A DNA stretch of 64,000 bases from NCBI GenBank assembly GCA_963707665.1, contig CAVPQU010000007.1, positions 138,593-202,592 of the forward strand, read 5' to 3'. This DNA is from DATJCV01 sp963707665 (lineage in GTDB: Bacteria > Pseudomonadota > Gammaproteobacteria > Burkholderiales > Burkholderiaceae_D). The notes under the pieces are model-generated. The model was not told the DNA's origin. It searched no databases and saw only the letters and a list, made by a program, of their open reading frames with translations. Shown piece by piece: positions 30,498 to 38,825 of this stretch; within the stretch, counting starts at the first letter, position 1, and the number at the start of each line of letters is the position of its first letter. The position numbers and the translations under genes were made by a program.

Positions 30498-31708
30498 TGA
30501 TGCGCCGTGTTGTTGTCACCGGTATGGGTATTGTGTCGTGCCTGGGAAACGACCAAGCCAGTGTCGCGCAATCCTTGCGCGAGCTCCAGCCGGGTATCCG
30601 TCATGTTCCCGAATACGCCACGCTCGGCATGCGCAGTCAGGTCGCCGGCGTGCCGCAAATTGATCTCGAAGCGACCATCGACCGCAAGCTGAAGCGCTTC
30701 ATGGGCGATGCGGCCGCCTATGCCTATGTCTCGATGCGCGACGCCATTGCCGATGCCGGGCTGGATGAGGCCACCATCAGCGATCCGCGCACCGGCGTGA
30801 TCGCCGGCTCCGGCGGCGCCTCGTCGCAGTGGCAAATCGAAGTCGCCGACCTGCTGCGGCAACGCGGCATCCGCCGCGTTGGCCCCTACATGGTGCCGCG
30901 CACCATGGGCTCCACCGTCTCCGCCACGCTGGCCACCGCGTATCCAATTCACGGCGTCAGCTATTCGATTTCGGCCGCTTGTGCTACCTCGGCGCACTGC
31001 ATCGGCGCCGCAGCCGACCTGATCCGCCACGGCGTCCAGGACGTCATGTTCGCCGGCGGCTCGGAAGAAGTGCATTGGGGCTCGAGCGCCCAGTTCGACG
31101 CCATGGGAGCGCTCTCCACCGGCTACAACGACCGTCCGCAGCAGGCTTCGCGCCCCTACGACGCCAAGCGCGACGGCTTCGTGATCGCCGGCGGCGGCGG
31201 CATGCTGGTGCTGGAAGAATACGAACACGCCAAGGCGCGCGGCGCCCGCATCTACGCCGAATTGCTTGGCTACGGCGTCACTTCCGACGGCGCCGACATG
31301 GTGGCGCCCTCGGGCGAAGGCGCGGTGCGCTGCATGCAGATGGCCTTGGCCAACGTGTCGCGGCCGATCGACTATATCAACACCCACGGCACTTCGACCC
31401 CGGCCGGCGACCCGATCGAATTGAAAGCGGTGCGCGAAGTGTTCGGCGCGGACTGCCCTCCGCTGTCCTCGACCAAGGCGCTATCCGGCCACCCTCTGGG
31501 CGCGGCCAGCGTGCATGAAGCGATCTATTGCCTGTTGATGCTGAAGGAAGGCTTCATGGCTGGCTCGGCCAACATCGAAACGCTCGACCCGGCGGTGGCG
31601 GATTTTCCGATCCTGCGCGAAAGCCGCGACGCCAAGATCGACGTCGTGCTGTCCAACAGCTTCGGCTTTGGCGGCACCAACGGCGCCTTGGTGTTCGGGC
31701 GGGTCTAG
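30497..31708 (+). CDS. fabB: 3-oxoacyl-ACP synthase I
   Basis: FabB condenses acyl-ACP with malonyl-ACP and elongates the cis-3-decenoyl product of FabA. The 403-residue protein carries the Cys-His-His triad: ISAACATSAHCIG (nucleophile), INTHGTSTPAGDP and KALSGHPLGAAS. Two adjacent ATG codons (30497 and 30500) are possible starts; the first overlaps the fabA stop. The conserved C-terminus NSFGFGGTNGALVF is present. The frame is intact. Confidence 0.97.
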   Translation: MMRRVVVTGMGIVSCLGNDQASVAQSLRELQPGIRHVPEYATLGMRSQVAGVPQIDLEATIDRKLKRFMGDAAAYAYVSMRDAIADAGLDEATISDPRTGVIAGSGGASSQWQIEVADLLRQRGIRRVGPYMVPRTMGSTVSATLATAYPIHGVSYSISAACATSAHCIGAAADLIRHGVQDVMFAGGSEEVHWGSSAQFDAMGALSTGYNDRPQQASRPYDAKRDGFVIAGGGGMLVLEEYEHAKARGARIYAELLGYGVTSDGADMVAPSGEGAVRCMQMALANVSRPIDYINTHGTSTPAGDPIELKAVREVFGADCPPLSSTKALSGHPLGAASVHEAIYCLLMLKEGFMAGSANIETLDPAVADFPILRESRDAKIDVVLSNSFGFGGTNGALVFGRV

Positions 31709-31881
31709 CCCAGTTCAGCGCCGTCCCCGGGTGCCGTACTCGGGGAATCGCGTGGCTGGGTCCGCATAGGCCGGCCACGTTCTGCCGGCCGCACCTGCCA
31801 GCGGATCCCTGGCCGCCGCGGGAATGGTCGCCAGTTCATGCGCGGCCCGTATCAGATACCGTACAGCCCACTCCGCATTAC

Positions 31882-31943
31882 CGGAGTATGTTGCTTAAAC
31901 GACCATGTGGCGCCCGATATTTGCCGTTTACCCATGGAGTATG
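31882..31943 (+). repeat. Paired-box element, copy 1
   Basis: GGAGTATG at 31883-31890 and 31936-31943, exactly 53 bp apart, with the central box GCCCGATAT at 31912-31920. It lies 174 bases after fabB and about 490 bases upstream of the response regulator. It aligns without gaps to the other three copies. Confidence 0.7.
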
Positions 31944-32204
31944 TGTGGCGATCACGGCGCCGCTCTGCCTTCCCTTCGCAGCACGTCGTCAGCCTGACGC
32001 TGCCGCCATCCATTCTGCGATCGACTCCATGGCAGCCGGGCGCCTGCGCGGCGACGTCGAGCCGTCAGTGCCCGGCTTGGCGGCGTTGAGCACAACGAGG
32101 ACGTGACCGCAGCAGCCGACCCATGCCGGATTTTGGTTCTGACCCGGAGCAGCCGCGAAACGGATCAAGGCAGTCGGCGTCATCCGATGAGCTCAGGATC
32201 AGCC

Positions 32205-32266
32205 AGGAGTATGTGGTGGAATGGCTTGTTTTAAGCGCGACACTGGTCCTTGTGATAATGAGTATG
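32205..32266 (+). repeat. Paired-box element, copy 2
   Basis: GGAGTATG at 32206-32213 and the weaker TGAGTATG at 32259-32266, again 53 bp apart, with the central box GCGCGACAC at 32235-32243. It ends 169 bases before the LuxR-type response regulator, a distance that fits an upstream activator or operator site. Confidence 0.6.
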
Positions 32267-32435
32267 TGAGTGTGGACCAGCGCGGGCGGCGCGCATGGAG
32301 GCAGCAGTGGCGGTTTTCTGCCAGGTTTGAGATTATCCGGCTTGGATGGCATGCCAACCGCCTGGACGGGCGATTCGATGACTGGGATTGTCGTCCCTGC
32401 GCCGATTCAGGCATAACCGAACAGGATGGACAAAC

Positions 32436-33068
32436 ATGATACGTGTTGCAATCTGCGACGATCATCAGATTGTCAGGGCCGGATTCAGGCAGATCTTGTC
32501 CGGCATCGACGATATTGAAGTGGTCGCGGAAGCGGCCAGCGGCAAGGAGGCGCTGGAGATTGCGCGCAAAGAAATCTGCGACGTGATGATGCTCGACATC
32601 GGCATGCCGGACCAGAATGGCGTCGATACGCTGCGCACCATCAAGCGCGGCCAGCCGGACATGCCGGTCCTGATCCTGAGCGGCTACCCGGCGCAACAGT
32701 ACGCGATGAACTTGTTGAAGATCGGTGCCAACGGCTATCTGAACAAGGAATGCGAGCCGGACGAGCTGATCCAGGCCATTCGCACCGTGTCCACTGGCCG
32801 CCGCTATGTTGGCGCCGCGGTTGGCGAGTTGCTGATGCAGGGATTCGACCAGGATGCGGGCGCCGCCCCTCACACTGAATTATCGGATCGGGAATTCCAG
32901 ATATTCCTCCATCTGGCAAAGGGCGACACGGTCACCGGCATTGCGGAAAAGCTCTCGCTCAGCGTCAAGACCATCAGCACCTACCGCACCCGCGTGATGG
33001 AAAAAATGCAACTGAATTCAAATAGCGACCTGACCTATTACGCGCTCAAGAATGGTTTGCTGGAGTAG
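32436..33068 (+). CDS. NarL/FixJ-type response regulator
   Basis: A 210-residue transcription factor with an N-terminal receiver domain (about residues 1-120) and a LuxR-type helix-turn-helix (about 145-208). Receiver residues are complete: the acidic pair in AICDDHQ, the phosphorylation Asp in VMMLDIGMP, Ser in LILSGYP and Lys in YLNKECEP. The DNA-binding helix reads VTGIAEKLSLSVKTISTYR. The ATG at 32436, after AGGATGG, is preferred over the earlier frame start at 32388. A matching histidine kinase is encoded at 33742. Its upstream gap holds two paired-box elements. Confidence 0.93.
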   Translation: MIRVAICDDHQIVRAGFRQILSGIDDIEVVAEAASGKEALEIARKEICDVMMLDIGMPDQNGVDTLRTIKRGQPDMPVLILSGYPAQQYAMNLLKIGANGYLNKECEPDELIQAIRTVSTGRRYVGAAVGELLMQGFDQDAGAAPHTELSDREFQIFLHLAKGDTVTGIAEKLSLSVKTISTYRTRVMEKMQLNSNSDLTYYALKNGLLE

Positions 33069-33120
33069 GCGGAAAGAGCGTGTGCCCCGTTGCGCTGGCA
33101 ATGCCGCTCCGACTTGGGCG

Positions 33121-33501
33121 CTAACGCAACAGTTGCTGGATGTGGGAAACCAGCAGGCCGATATCCGTCGCTTTATCAAAGAAACCATCGGCCCCCAGCG
33201 CCATGCTGCGCGCCTTCAGCGCATGACTGGCATTGCTGGTGAAGACAAGACGCTTGCCATATGGCCGGGCGTCGCTGCTCAAGCCGGCCAGCACCCCCAG
33301 GCCGGTGCCTTCGCGCAGGCCGATATCGACAATCGCGACGTCCCATTCGCGGCAACGCAATTCCTTTAACGCATCCTTCTCATTTTCTGCAAAACCCACC
33401 ACTTCTATTTGCGCGTTTTCTTGCAGAATATCGGTCAGGGCTGCGCGAACTTGGTGCGCATCTTCGATCAGGAATACTTTCAGTTTTTTATGCAGACTCA
33501 T
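33121..33501 (-). CDS. Single-domain response regulator
   Basis: A 126-residue receiver-only protein starting MSLHKKLKVFLIEDAHQVRA. The phosphorylation Asp is in VAIVDIGLREGTG, the switch Ser/Thr in LVFTSNASHA and the Lys in FFDKATD. With no output domain, it probably acts by phosphotransfer or protein contact. It is encoded on the minus strand between the LuxR-type regulator and the kinase, converging with the former and diverging from the latter. The start at 33501 is chosen because the upstream frame extension to 33684 is not receiver-like. Confidence 0.88.
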   Translation of the reverse strand: MSLHKKLKVFLIEDAHQVRAALTDILQENAQIEVVGFAENEKDALKELRCREWDVAIVDIGLREGTGLGVLAGLSSDARPYGKRLVFTSNASHALKARSMALGADGFFDKATDIGLLVSHIQQLLR

Positions 33502-33741
33502 GGCGTCGCGGCTCTGGCAGCCTGTTTCAGCCACCTGGTAGTGCGCCCATTGTAGGTATGGCACGGCTGCAATGCAATAAGACGACTCAGGAAGAGAGTG
33601 TAGGAGAACGACTACCTGCCATGATCGACGGCACCAACGGCGCCGTAGATCGTCCTGATTCTTTCCAGGCACGCCGCTGAGCACGTATCATCGGGTAAGC
33701 TGGTGTTGCCGGCAGCCCGTATCAATCTTGGGAAATTCGGA

Positions 33742-35142
33742 ATGAGAAAAAACAGTTCGCGCCCGATACCGCTGTATGTCGTGATCTTGTTCGTGGTATG
33801 CCTGGTGACCCTGGCCGGCAGCGCGGTCACCAATCATCAGAATCTGCAAAAGCTGAAACAAAACAATGACTGGATGGAGCACGGCTGGGGCGTTACCAAC
33901 CACCTGAAAAACGTCAACCTGTTGATCATGGGTGCCGAAGCCAGTCTGCGCGGTTACTACCTGACGGGCAATCCGGTGTATCTCGGCCCCTGGAAAACCG
34001 CCAAACAGGACCTGGCTGCCGAGTTCAGTGCGCTCGAAACGCTGTTTTCAGAAAATCCCGCGCAGCAGAAGAACCTGGCGCAGTTGCGCATGCTGTGCGA
34101 GCGCAAGTTGCGGCAATTTGCAGAAAATAATGCGCGCTTTGACGACTCCGGGCTGGATGGGCTGGTGAATTTGCTCAAGCATAGCGAAGGCGCGGAAATC
34201 ATGGATGAAATCCGGCTGCTCGACGTCATCATGGAGAAAGAGGAAGACGAGTTGCTGGGCGGGCGGCGCAATCGCTTTTACCAGAATTACAATCGCTCGC
34301 TGTGGATCGGGAATCTGATCAATGGCGCCGCCATCCTGGTGCTGATGCTGTTTTTCCGCCTGATTCAAACCGGATTCAAGAAGCGGCGCGAGGTCGAAAT
34401 GGCGCTGCAGGTAGCCAACGACAATTTGGAATCGACCGTCTTGGCACGCACCGAGCAATTGTCGGTGCTGTCGCGGCATCTGTTGAAAGTATCGGAACAG
34501 GAAAAGGCCAGGTTGGCGCGCGAATTGCATGACGAACTGGGTGCGAATCTGACCGCGATCAGCATGGAGCTTGCCATCGCGACGGAAAAGGTGAAGGCGA
34601 CCGATCCCGGCATGGCCAATCAGCTGTCACGCGCGAAACAGGGCCTGCTGGACGCATTCAATATCAAGCGCCGTATCATCGAAAACCTGCGTCCCAGCAT
34701 GCTGGACAATCTGGGTCTGGCCGCATCGATACAAAACCATTATGAGGAAACCACGCGCCGCGCCGGCTTGGCGCTGAGCCTCGATATCGCGGAAGATTTT
34801 GACAACATCGACCCGGAGGTGTCGATTGCGCTGTTCCGTATTGCTCAGGAAGCGCTGACCAACGTGATCAAATATGCCCAGGCCGCGAGGGTACAACTGA
34901 CGCTGCGCTATGCGACTTCCCGTCTGTGGCTGCAGATCGCCGATGACGGCATCGGCATTCCGCAGGACGCGTTGCGCAAATCAAAAACCTATGGCTTGCT
35001 CGGCATGCGGGAACGCGCATTGCTGGCAGGCGGCAGCCTCTCGGTCAAGCCTGGTGCTGGCGGTTGCGGCACGGTGATTGAGGTTTCGATTCCGCTGGCA
35101 CGCGGCGAAGCGGCCGCGCATGGCGAAACAGCAAGCGTCTGA
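33742..35142 (+). CDS. CHASE3 membrane histidine kinase (NarX/DegS type)
   Basis: A 466-residue sensor kinase. A first membrane helix (about residues 10-30, PLYVVILFVVCLVTLAGSAV) leads into a CHASE3-like periplasmic domain containing LLIMGAEASLRGYYLTGNP. A second helix follows near 192-212. HisKA_3 contains the phospho-acceptor in ARLARELHDELGANLTAIS. The C-terminal ATPase shows the G box ADDGIGIPQ and YGLLGMRERA. The start MRKNSSRP (33742) is chosen over 33703. It most likely phosphorylates the NarL-type regulator at 32436 and possibly the receiver at 33121. The signal is unknown. Confidence 0.92.
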   Translation: MRKNSSRPIPLYVVILFVVCLVTLAGSAVTNHQNLQKLKQNNDWMEHGWGVTNHLKNVNLLIMGAEASLRGYYLTGNPVYLGPWKTAKQDLAAEFSALETLFSENPAQQKNLAQLRMLCERKLRQFAENNARFDDSGLDGLVNLLKHSEGAEIMDEIRLLDVIMEKEEDELLGGRRNRFYQNYNRSLWIGNLINGAAILVLMLFFRLIQTGFKKRREVEMALQVANDNLESTVLARTEQLSVLSRHLLKVSEQEKARLARELHDELGANLTAISMELAIATEKVKATDPGMANQLSRAKQGLLDAFNIKRRIIENLRPSMLDNLGLAASIQNHYEETTRRAGLALSLDIAEDFDNIDPEVSIALFRIAQEALTNVIKYAQAARVQLTLRYATSRLWLQIADDGIGIPQDALRKSKTYGLLGMRERALLAGGSLSVKPGAGGCGTVIEVSIPLARGEAAAHGETASV

Positions 35143-35187
35143 AGCAGAGTGAGAGGAAGGCCGGCATCGATTCGAAAGGCAAAAATA

Positions 35188-35211
35188 AACACCCGGCGGC
35201 TGCCGGGTGTT
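35188..35211. terminator. Bidirectional terminator
   Basis: AACACCCGGC-GGCT-GCCGGGTGTT forms a perfect ten-pair stem between the convergent kinase gene and the small minus-strand gene at 35224, flanked by A-rich and T-containing sequence. Confidence 0.8.
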
Positions 35212-35223
35212 GTCGTTTGCCGG

Positions 35224-35370
35224 CTATCCCCGGCGTCCGCTGATGATCTGAACCAGGAACATCACCAGCGCCACGACCAGCAGTATGTGGATGAAGCCGC
35301 CGATCGTGTATGAGCTCACCAGGCCCAGTAACCACAATATCAACAAGATGACTGCGATGGTATAAAGCAT
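35224..35370 (-). CDS. Small membrane protein, lmo0937/DUF5670 type
   Basis: A 48-residue, two-helix protein: MLYTIAVILLILWLLGLVSS then YTIGGFIHILLVVALVMFLV and IISGRRG. This is the typical sequence of the tiny lmo0937-family (DUF5670) membrane proteins. AAAGGATAG precedes the ATG at 35370. It is the last of a run of five small minus-strand genes coding for envelope or stress proteins, and may be co-induced with them. Confidence 0.85.
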   Translation of the reverse strand: MLYTIAVILLILWLLGLVSSYTIGGFIHILLVVALVMFLVQIISGRRG

Positions 35371-35462
35371 AGGACTATCCTTTCATCGTTCTGTCTGCGT
35401 CCGCTCGGCGTTCATTGATCGCTGCGCGCCGCCAGACACACAAAGTCGCCGTGCACGCCGCC

Positions 35463-35684
35463 TTATTTTTTCTTGCCGACTTCGTTACCAATCAAGCCGC
35501 CTACTGCGGCGCCGCCAACCGTACCGAGCGCACTGCCGCCGGTCAGCACCGCGCCACCGACGGCGCCGATGCCCGCTCCCGCGACCGCGCTCTTGTCCTG
35601 GTGGGTCATGCCGGCACAAGCGCTCAAGCCGACGACCGCTGCCACGGCCGCGCTTTGCAATGCAAGTATGTGGATCGATCTCAT
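35463..35684 (-). CDS. Glycine-zipper lipoprotein (OsmB-like)
   Basis: A 73-residue protein with a lipoprotein signal (MRSIHILALQS ... VVGLSACAG) and a glycine zipper of GxxxG spacing: VAGAGIGAVGGAVLTGG then GAAVGGLIGNEVGKKK. Mature proteins of this kind are short outer-membrane lipoproteins often induced by osmotic stress. AAGGAGACAACC precedes the ATG at 35684, which is preferred over the longer frame to 35726. Confidence 0.85.
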   Translation of the reverse strand: MRSIHILALQSAAVAAVVGLSACAGMTHQDKSAVAGAGIGAVGGAVLTGGSALGTVGGAAVGGLIGNEVGKKK

Positions 35685-35758
35685 GGTTGTCTCCTTTTCT
35701 GGTGTGGCTGGACTAGTCCAGGTCATCCGGCGTCATGCGTCATATGCCTGCTGCGGTA

Positions 35759-36073
35759 CTACTTGGTACGAATGTCGTTCTTGACACTTTTCACGCCGGG
35801 GACCACGCGAGCGACCTCGGTTGCCTTGCCGATCGATTGCCGGTCCGCCACGAAACCGCTCAACTGGACCGTGCCCTTGAAGGTCTCGACATTGATTTCG
35901 GTGGCCTTGAGCGACGGATCGTTCACGATCGCCGCCTTTACTCTGGTGGTCACCACGGCATCGGATACATACTCGCTGGCGTTTTCCTGAGTCGCGGTGG
36001 ATGCGCACCCCGCCAGTGCCATCATGGTGGTTCCGATAAAAAGCACGCCAAGCTGTTTTGTGATTGATTTCAT
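35759..36073 (-). CDS. BON-domain lipoprotein
   Basis: A 104-residue protein with a lipoprotein signal ending in MMALAGCAST, then one BON domain (about residues 35-104: DAVVTTRVKAAIVNDPSLKA, VQLSGFVADRQSIGKA, VPGVKSVKNDI). BON domains bind membranes and support envelope integrity under osmotic stress (as in OsmY). GAGAGGAAAAA precedes the ATG. It is part of the small stress-gene run. Confidence 0.9.
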   Translation of the reverse strand: MKSITKQLGVLFIGTTMMALAGCASTATQENASEYVSDAVVTTRVKAAIVNDPSLKATEINVETFKGTVQLSGFVADRQSIGKATEVARVVPGVKSVKNDIRTK

Positions 36074-36174
36074 TTTTTCCTCTCGAGCATGTTTGACTGC
36101 ATTGGCCGGCCGTCTCGCCCGGCGTTCGTCAGGCGGCAGGCATGCGCCCGCCCTTACCTGGCCGTCAACTGGTG

Positions 36175-36723
36175 TTACTTGCCGTAACGGGATTTAGCTG
36201 ACAGCAGGCAGTTCTCCTTCGAGGCGCCAGCGAGGCTGTCGCATTTTTCGACCGCTACCTTGTAGTTGGCATCGGTCTTGGCTTCCGTCATATCCGTGCG
36301 CGCGTTGGTGATTTTTTCCCCGGCCTTGGCCTTGGCGACTGCAGCCTCCTTGGCAGCCTTCGCTTCCTTCACGCACACGTCTTTGGCGTTGCCGGTCTGG
36401 TCATCGCACCTTTCCTTGGCCACCTCGTATTCGGCATCGGCAATATCGACCATGGCCTTGTTATGGGCCTTGGCTGTATTTTCATAGCTGGCCTTGGCTT
36501 CGGCTTTGGTGCGCGTACGATCCAGCTTGGCTTCTTTCACGCAGACATCCTTGGCATTGCCACTCAGTGCATCGCACTTGTCGGCAGCGATCTTGTACTC
36601 GCTGTCCGCCCGTGCCTGGGCAGCCTGGTAGCTGTCTTTGGCCGTATTGTCAGCCGCAAAAGAAGCCGAGCACATGGCCAGCGCGGCGGTGGAAATCATG
36701 GTGGCTATAAGCTTTTGTTTCAT
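36175..36723 (-). CDS. Secreted protein with three Cys-pair repeats, unknown function
   Basis: A 182-residue protein starting MKQKLIATMISTAALAMCSA with a cleavable signal ending at SFAAD. Three tandem units follow, each about 50 residues, built on ADAEYEVAKERCDDQTGNAK then DVCVKEAK. Two Cys in each unit are separated by ten residues (third unit: KCDSLAGASKENC). The linkers are Ala/Lys-rich and likely helical. Six paired Cys suggest disulfide-stabilised helical repeats in the periplasm. AGAGGATATGCC precedes the ATG. It sits in the stress-gene run. I know no function. Confidence 0.8.
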   Translation of the reverse strand: MKQKLIATMISTAALAMCSASFAADNTAKDSYQAAQARADSEYKIAADKCDALSGNAKDVCVKEAKLDRTRTKAEAKASYENTAKAHNKAMVDIADAEYEVAKERCDDQTGNAKDVCVKEAKAAKEAAVAKAKAGEKITNARTDMTEAKTDANYKVAVEKCDSLAGASKENCLLSAKSRYGK

Positions 36724-36799
36724 GGCATATCCTCTTTGATTGTTGAACGAAGGTCGCACGAGTTGCGCGCGTGGCGGCCCCTTGGGGCGGCCGTGGCGA

Positions 36800-37012
36800 T
36801 TAGAGCCGGTAGTTTTTATTCCGCTCTTCGAATTCCTTGAGCTGCTTCTCGGCCTCGTCCTTGCCGATGCCATAGGTTTCCTGTAATTTGCCTGACAGCC
36901 GTTCGCGGTTGCCGGCAATGACGTCGAGCGTGTCATCGGTGAGCTTGCCCCACTGCTCTTTGGCCTTGCCTTTGAATTGCTTCCAGTTGCCTTCGACGAT
37001 ATCCCAGTTCAT
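36800..37012 (-). CDS. CsbD-family stress protein
   Basis: A 70-residue hydrophilic protein reading MNWDIVEGNWKQFKGKAKEQ, a clear CsbD-domain opening, then WGKLTDDTLDVIAGNRERLS and GKLQETYGIGKDEAEKQLKE. CsbD proteins are abundant general-stress proteins of unclear mechanism. AAAGGAAATCACC precedes the ATG at 37012. It is the first gene of the minus-strand run with the Cys-repeat, BON, glycine-zipper and DUF5670 genes. Confidence 0.92.
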   Translation of the reverse strand: MNWDIVEGNWKQFKGKAKEQWGKLTDDTLDVIAGNRERLSGKLQETYGIGKDEAEKQLKEFEERNKNYRL

Positions 37013-37296
37013 GGTGATTTCCTTTCGATCGATTTCGGTGTCGGATTGCGCTTGATCCATCCTGAAAACAAGCTGATGGGTCATGCATCCTGCATGCCGC
37101 GCATCGCGGTTGGGAGCGCTTGTTTCGTTGCGTCCAACCATGGAAAACATCGTAGCAGCGGCAACAATATTGCCGTATAGGACAGCAGAGCCTTGACGTG
37201 TAGGACAACAGGAAGCGATTGCCGCGGGCGGAGCAGCGGATGCATGGCGGCGCGCATCGATTGCCGGATGTTGGCCGCACGGTCCATACTGATGGA

Positions 37297-38040
37297 ATGG
37301 TGATGGCGACCTTCCGCTTCTATGAAGAGTTGAACGATTTCCTGCCGCCCAAATTGCGCAGGTGCGAATTCGACTGTTCCTGCGCCAGGGCGGCGACCAC
37401 CAAGCACATGATCGAGGCGCTGGGCGTTCCCCACACCGAGGTCGAGATGGTGCTGCTCAACGGCGAATCGGTCGGCTTCGGCCGGGTGCTGAAGGAAGGC
37501 GACCGCGTGGCGGTCTATCCCAAGTTCGAAGCATTCGACATCAGCACGCTATTGCGCGTGCGTGATCATCCGCTGCGGGTCGTGCGCTTCGTTGCCGATG
37601 CGCATCTGGGCGGACTCGCCCACCTGTTGCGCATGGCCGGTTTCGACACGCTCTACGACAACCACTTTCTCGACGGCGAGATTGCGGCCATCGCCGCGCG
37701 CGACGGCCGCATCGTACTTACCCGCGATCGCGAACTGCTCAAGCGGCGCGAGATCACTCATGGCTGCTATGTGCGTGCGCTGAAGTCGCCGCGGCAGCTG
37801 CGCGAGATTTTCGATCGCCTCGACCTGGCGCGCAGCGTACGGCCGTTTACGCTTTGCCTGTACTGCAACACGCCATTGCGTGTGATTGACAAGGCGCTGG
37901 TGCAGGAGCGCATCCCGCCGGCGGTGCGCGTGCTGCATACCCACTTCAGCACTTGCGACGCCTGCCAGCGGGTGTACTGGAAAGGCTCGCACTGGCGACG
38001 CATGCGTGCGCTGCTGGATGACGCGATGCCGTCGTCCTGA
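37297..38040 (+). CDS. Mut7-C RNase domain protein with ubiquitin-like N-terminus
   Basis: About 247 residues. The N-terminal 85 or so (MATFRFYEELNDFLPPKLRR to GDRVAVYPKFE) resemble the ubiquitin-like domain of the family. The middle is a Mut7-C/PIN-like nuclease domain: RFVADAHLGGLAHLLRMAGF and RIVLTRDRELLKRREI supply acidic residues. The C-terminus has two CxxC pairs (LCLYCNTPL and FSTCDACQ), a probable zinc ribbon. This is a known domain order, likely a ribonuclease or RNA-processing factor. The start could be 37297 or the ATG at 37303. Confidence 0.88.
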   Translation: MVMATFRFYEELNDFLPPKLRRCEFDCSCARAATTKHMIEALGVPHTEVEMVLLNGESVGFGRVLKEGDRVAVYPKFEAFDISTLLRVRDHPLRVVRFVADAHLGGLAHLLRMAGFDTLYDNHFLDGEIAAIAARDGRIVLTRDRELLKRREITHGCYVRALKSPRQLREIFDRLDLARSVRPFTLCLYCNTPLRVIDKALVQERIPPAVRVLHTHFSTCDACQRVYWKGSHWRRMRALLDDAMPSS

Positions 38041-38268
38041 CGGGCGCACTCAAACCGCTGCCTCAGCCCGATTTCAGGCCACCACATTGGCCAATTTCAT
38101 CAGCGCCGAATGCGGCTTTAGCAACGACTGCAGCGTGCGGCACATGCTCAAAGACGTGACGGCGCTTGCTCCAGCGGAATACCGTCAAGCATCTGGATGT
38201 TCTGGAATATCGTTACGGGGCCGCACCGTGATATTCGTTGATATCGGAATCCGACTAATCGCAGCCTG

Positions 38269-38613
38269 TCACGCCCTTCTCAGGTAGCAGGCCTTGAGCA
38301 TGAAGCTGCCGCCATCCATCTTGCAATCGACTTCATGATCGCCGCCGACCAGGCGGATGCTCTTGATCCGGGTGCCCTGTTTCAGCGTGATGGAGGAACC
38401 CTTCACCTTCAAATCCTTGATCAGCACCACCGCGTCGCCGTCGCTCAGCAGGTTGCCGTTGGCATCCTTCACGATGATCGCGTCCGTCTCGTCCGCGGCG
38501 CGCGCGGCTTGCAGCGTCGGCCACTCGTGGCCGCAGTCGGCGCAGACCGTGTGGCCGCCGTCCGGGTAAGTGTTTTCCATTCCGCATTGGGGGCAGGGTG
38601 GCAGGGTCGGCAT
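38269..38613 (-). CDS. yjdM: YjdM/PhnA-type zinc-ribbon protein
   Basis: A 114-residue protein with an N-terminal zinc ribbon (PPCPQCGMENTY and HTVCADCGHEW) and a C-terminal beta domain, DANGNLLSDGDAVVLIKDLK then VKGSSITLKQGTRIKSIRLV. This matches the YjdM (formerly PhnA) family in length and motifs. Despite the old name it is not a phosphonoacetate hydrolase; its function is poorly defined. GGAGAAATC precedes the ATG at 38613. Confidence 0.9.
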   Translation of the reverse strand: MPTLPPCPQCGMENTYPDGGHTVCADCGHEWPTLQAARAADETDAIIVKDANGNLLSDGDAVVLIKDLKVKGSSITLKQGTRIKSIRLVGGDHEVDCKMDGGSFMLKACYLRRA

Positions 38614-38825
38614 GATTTCTCCGGGTATGCAAATGCAGAGTTGACAGGGGGCCGAGAGTATAACCGTGCCGGCGGTGCCAGCGGCTGGCTCGCCACCAGC
38701 CGGCGGTGACCGCCATTGCTGCCACGGCCGGTCTCGGCTCCGTCTACTCGCCTACAATGGGAACTGGTACGGATGCCGCGCCGGCACCCGGCTCTGCAGA
38801 TTGTTCGCCAGCAAGGACTCATATC

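Larger units (their letters stand above)
31709..32435. other. Long intergenic region with two copies of the paired-box element
   Basis: This 727-base gap between fabB and the response regulator has no credible gene; the frames crossing it are low-complexity readings of GC-rich DNA. It holds two copies of the 53-bp paired-box element described separately (31882-31943 and 32205-32266), both in plus orientation. Confidence 0.6.

Noticed and set aside
31528..32106. 192-codon plus frame after fabB
   Set aside because: It begins out of frame inside fabB and continues in low-information sequence through the paired-box element; no protein features.
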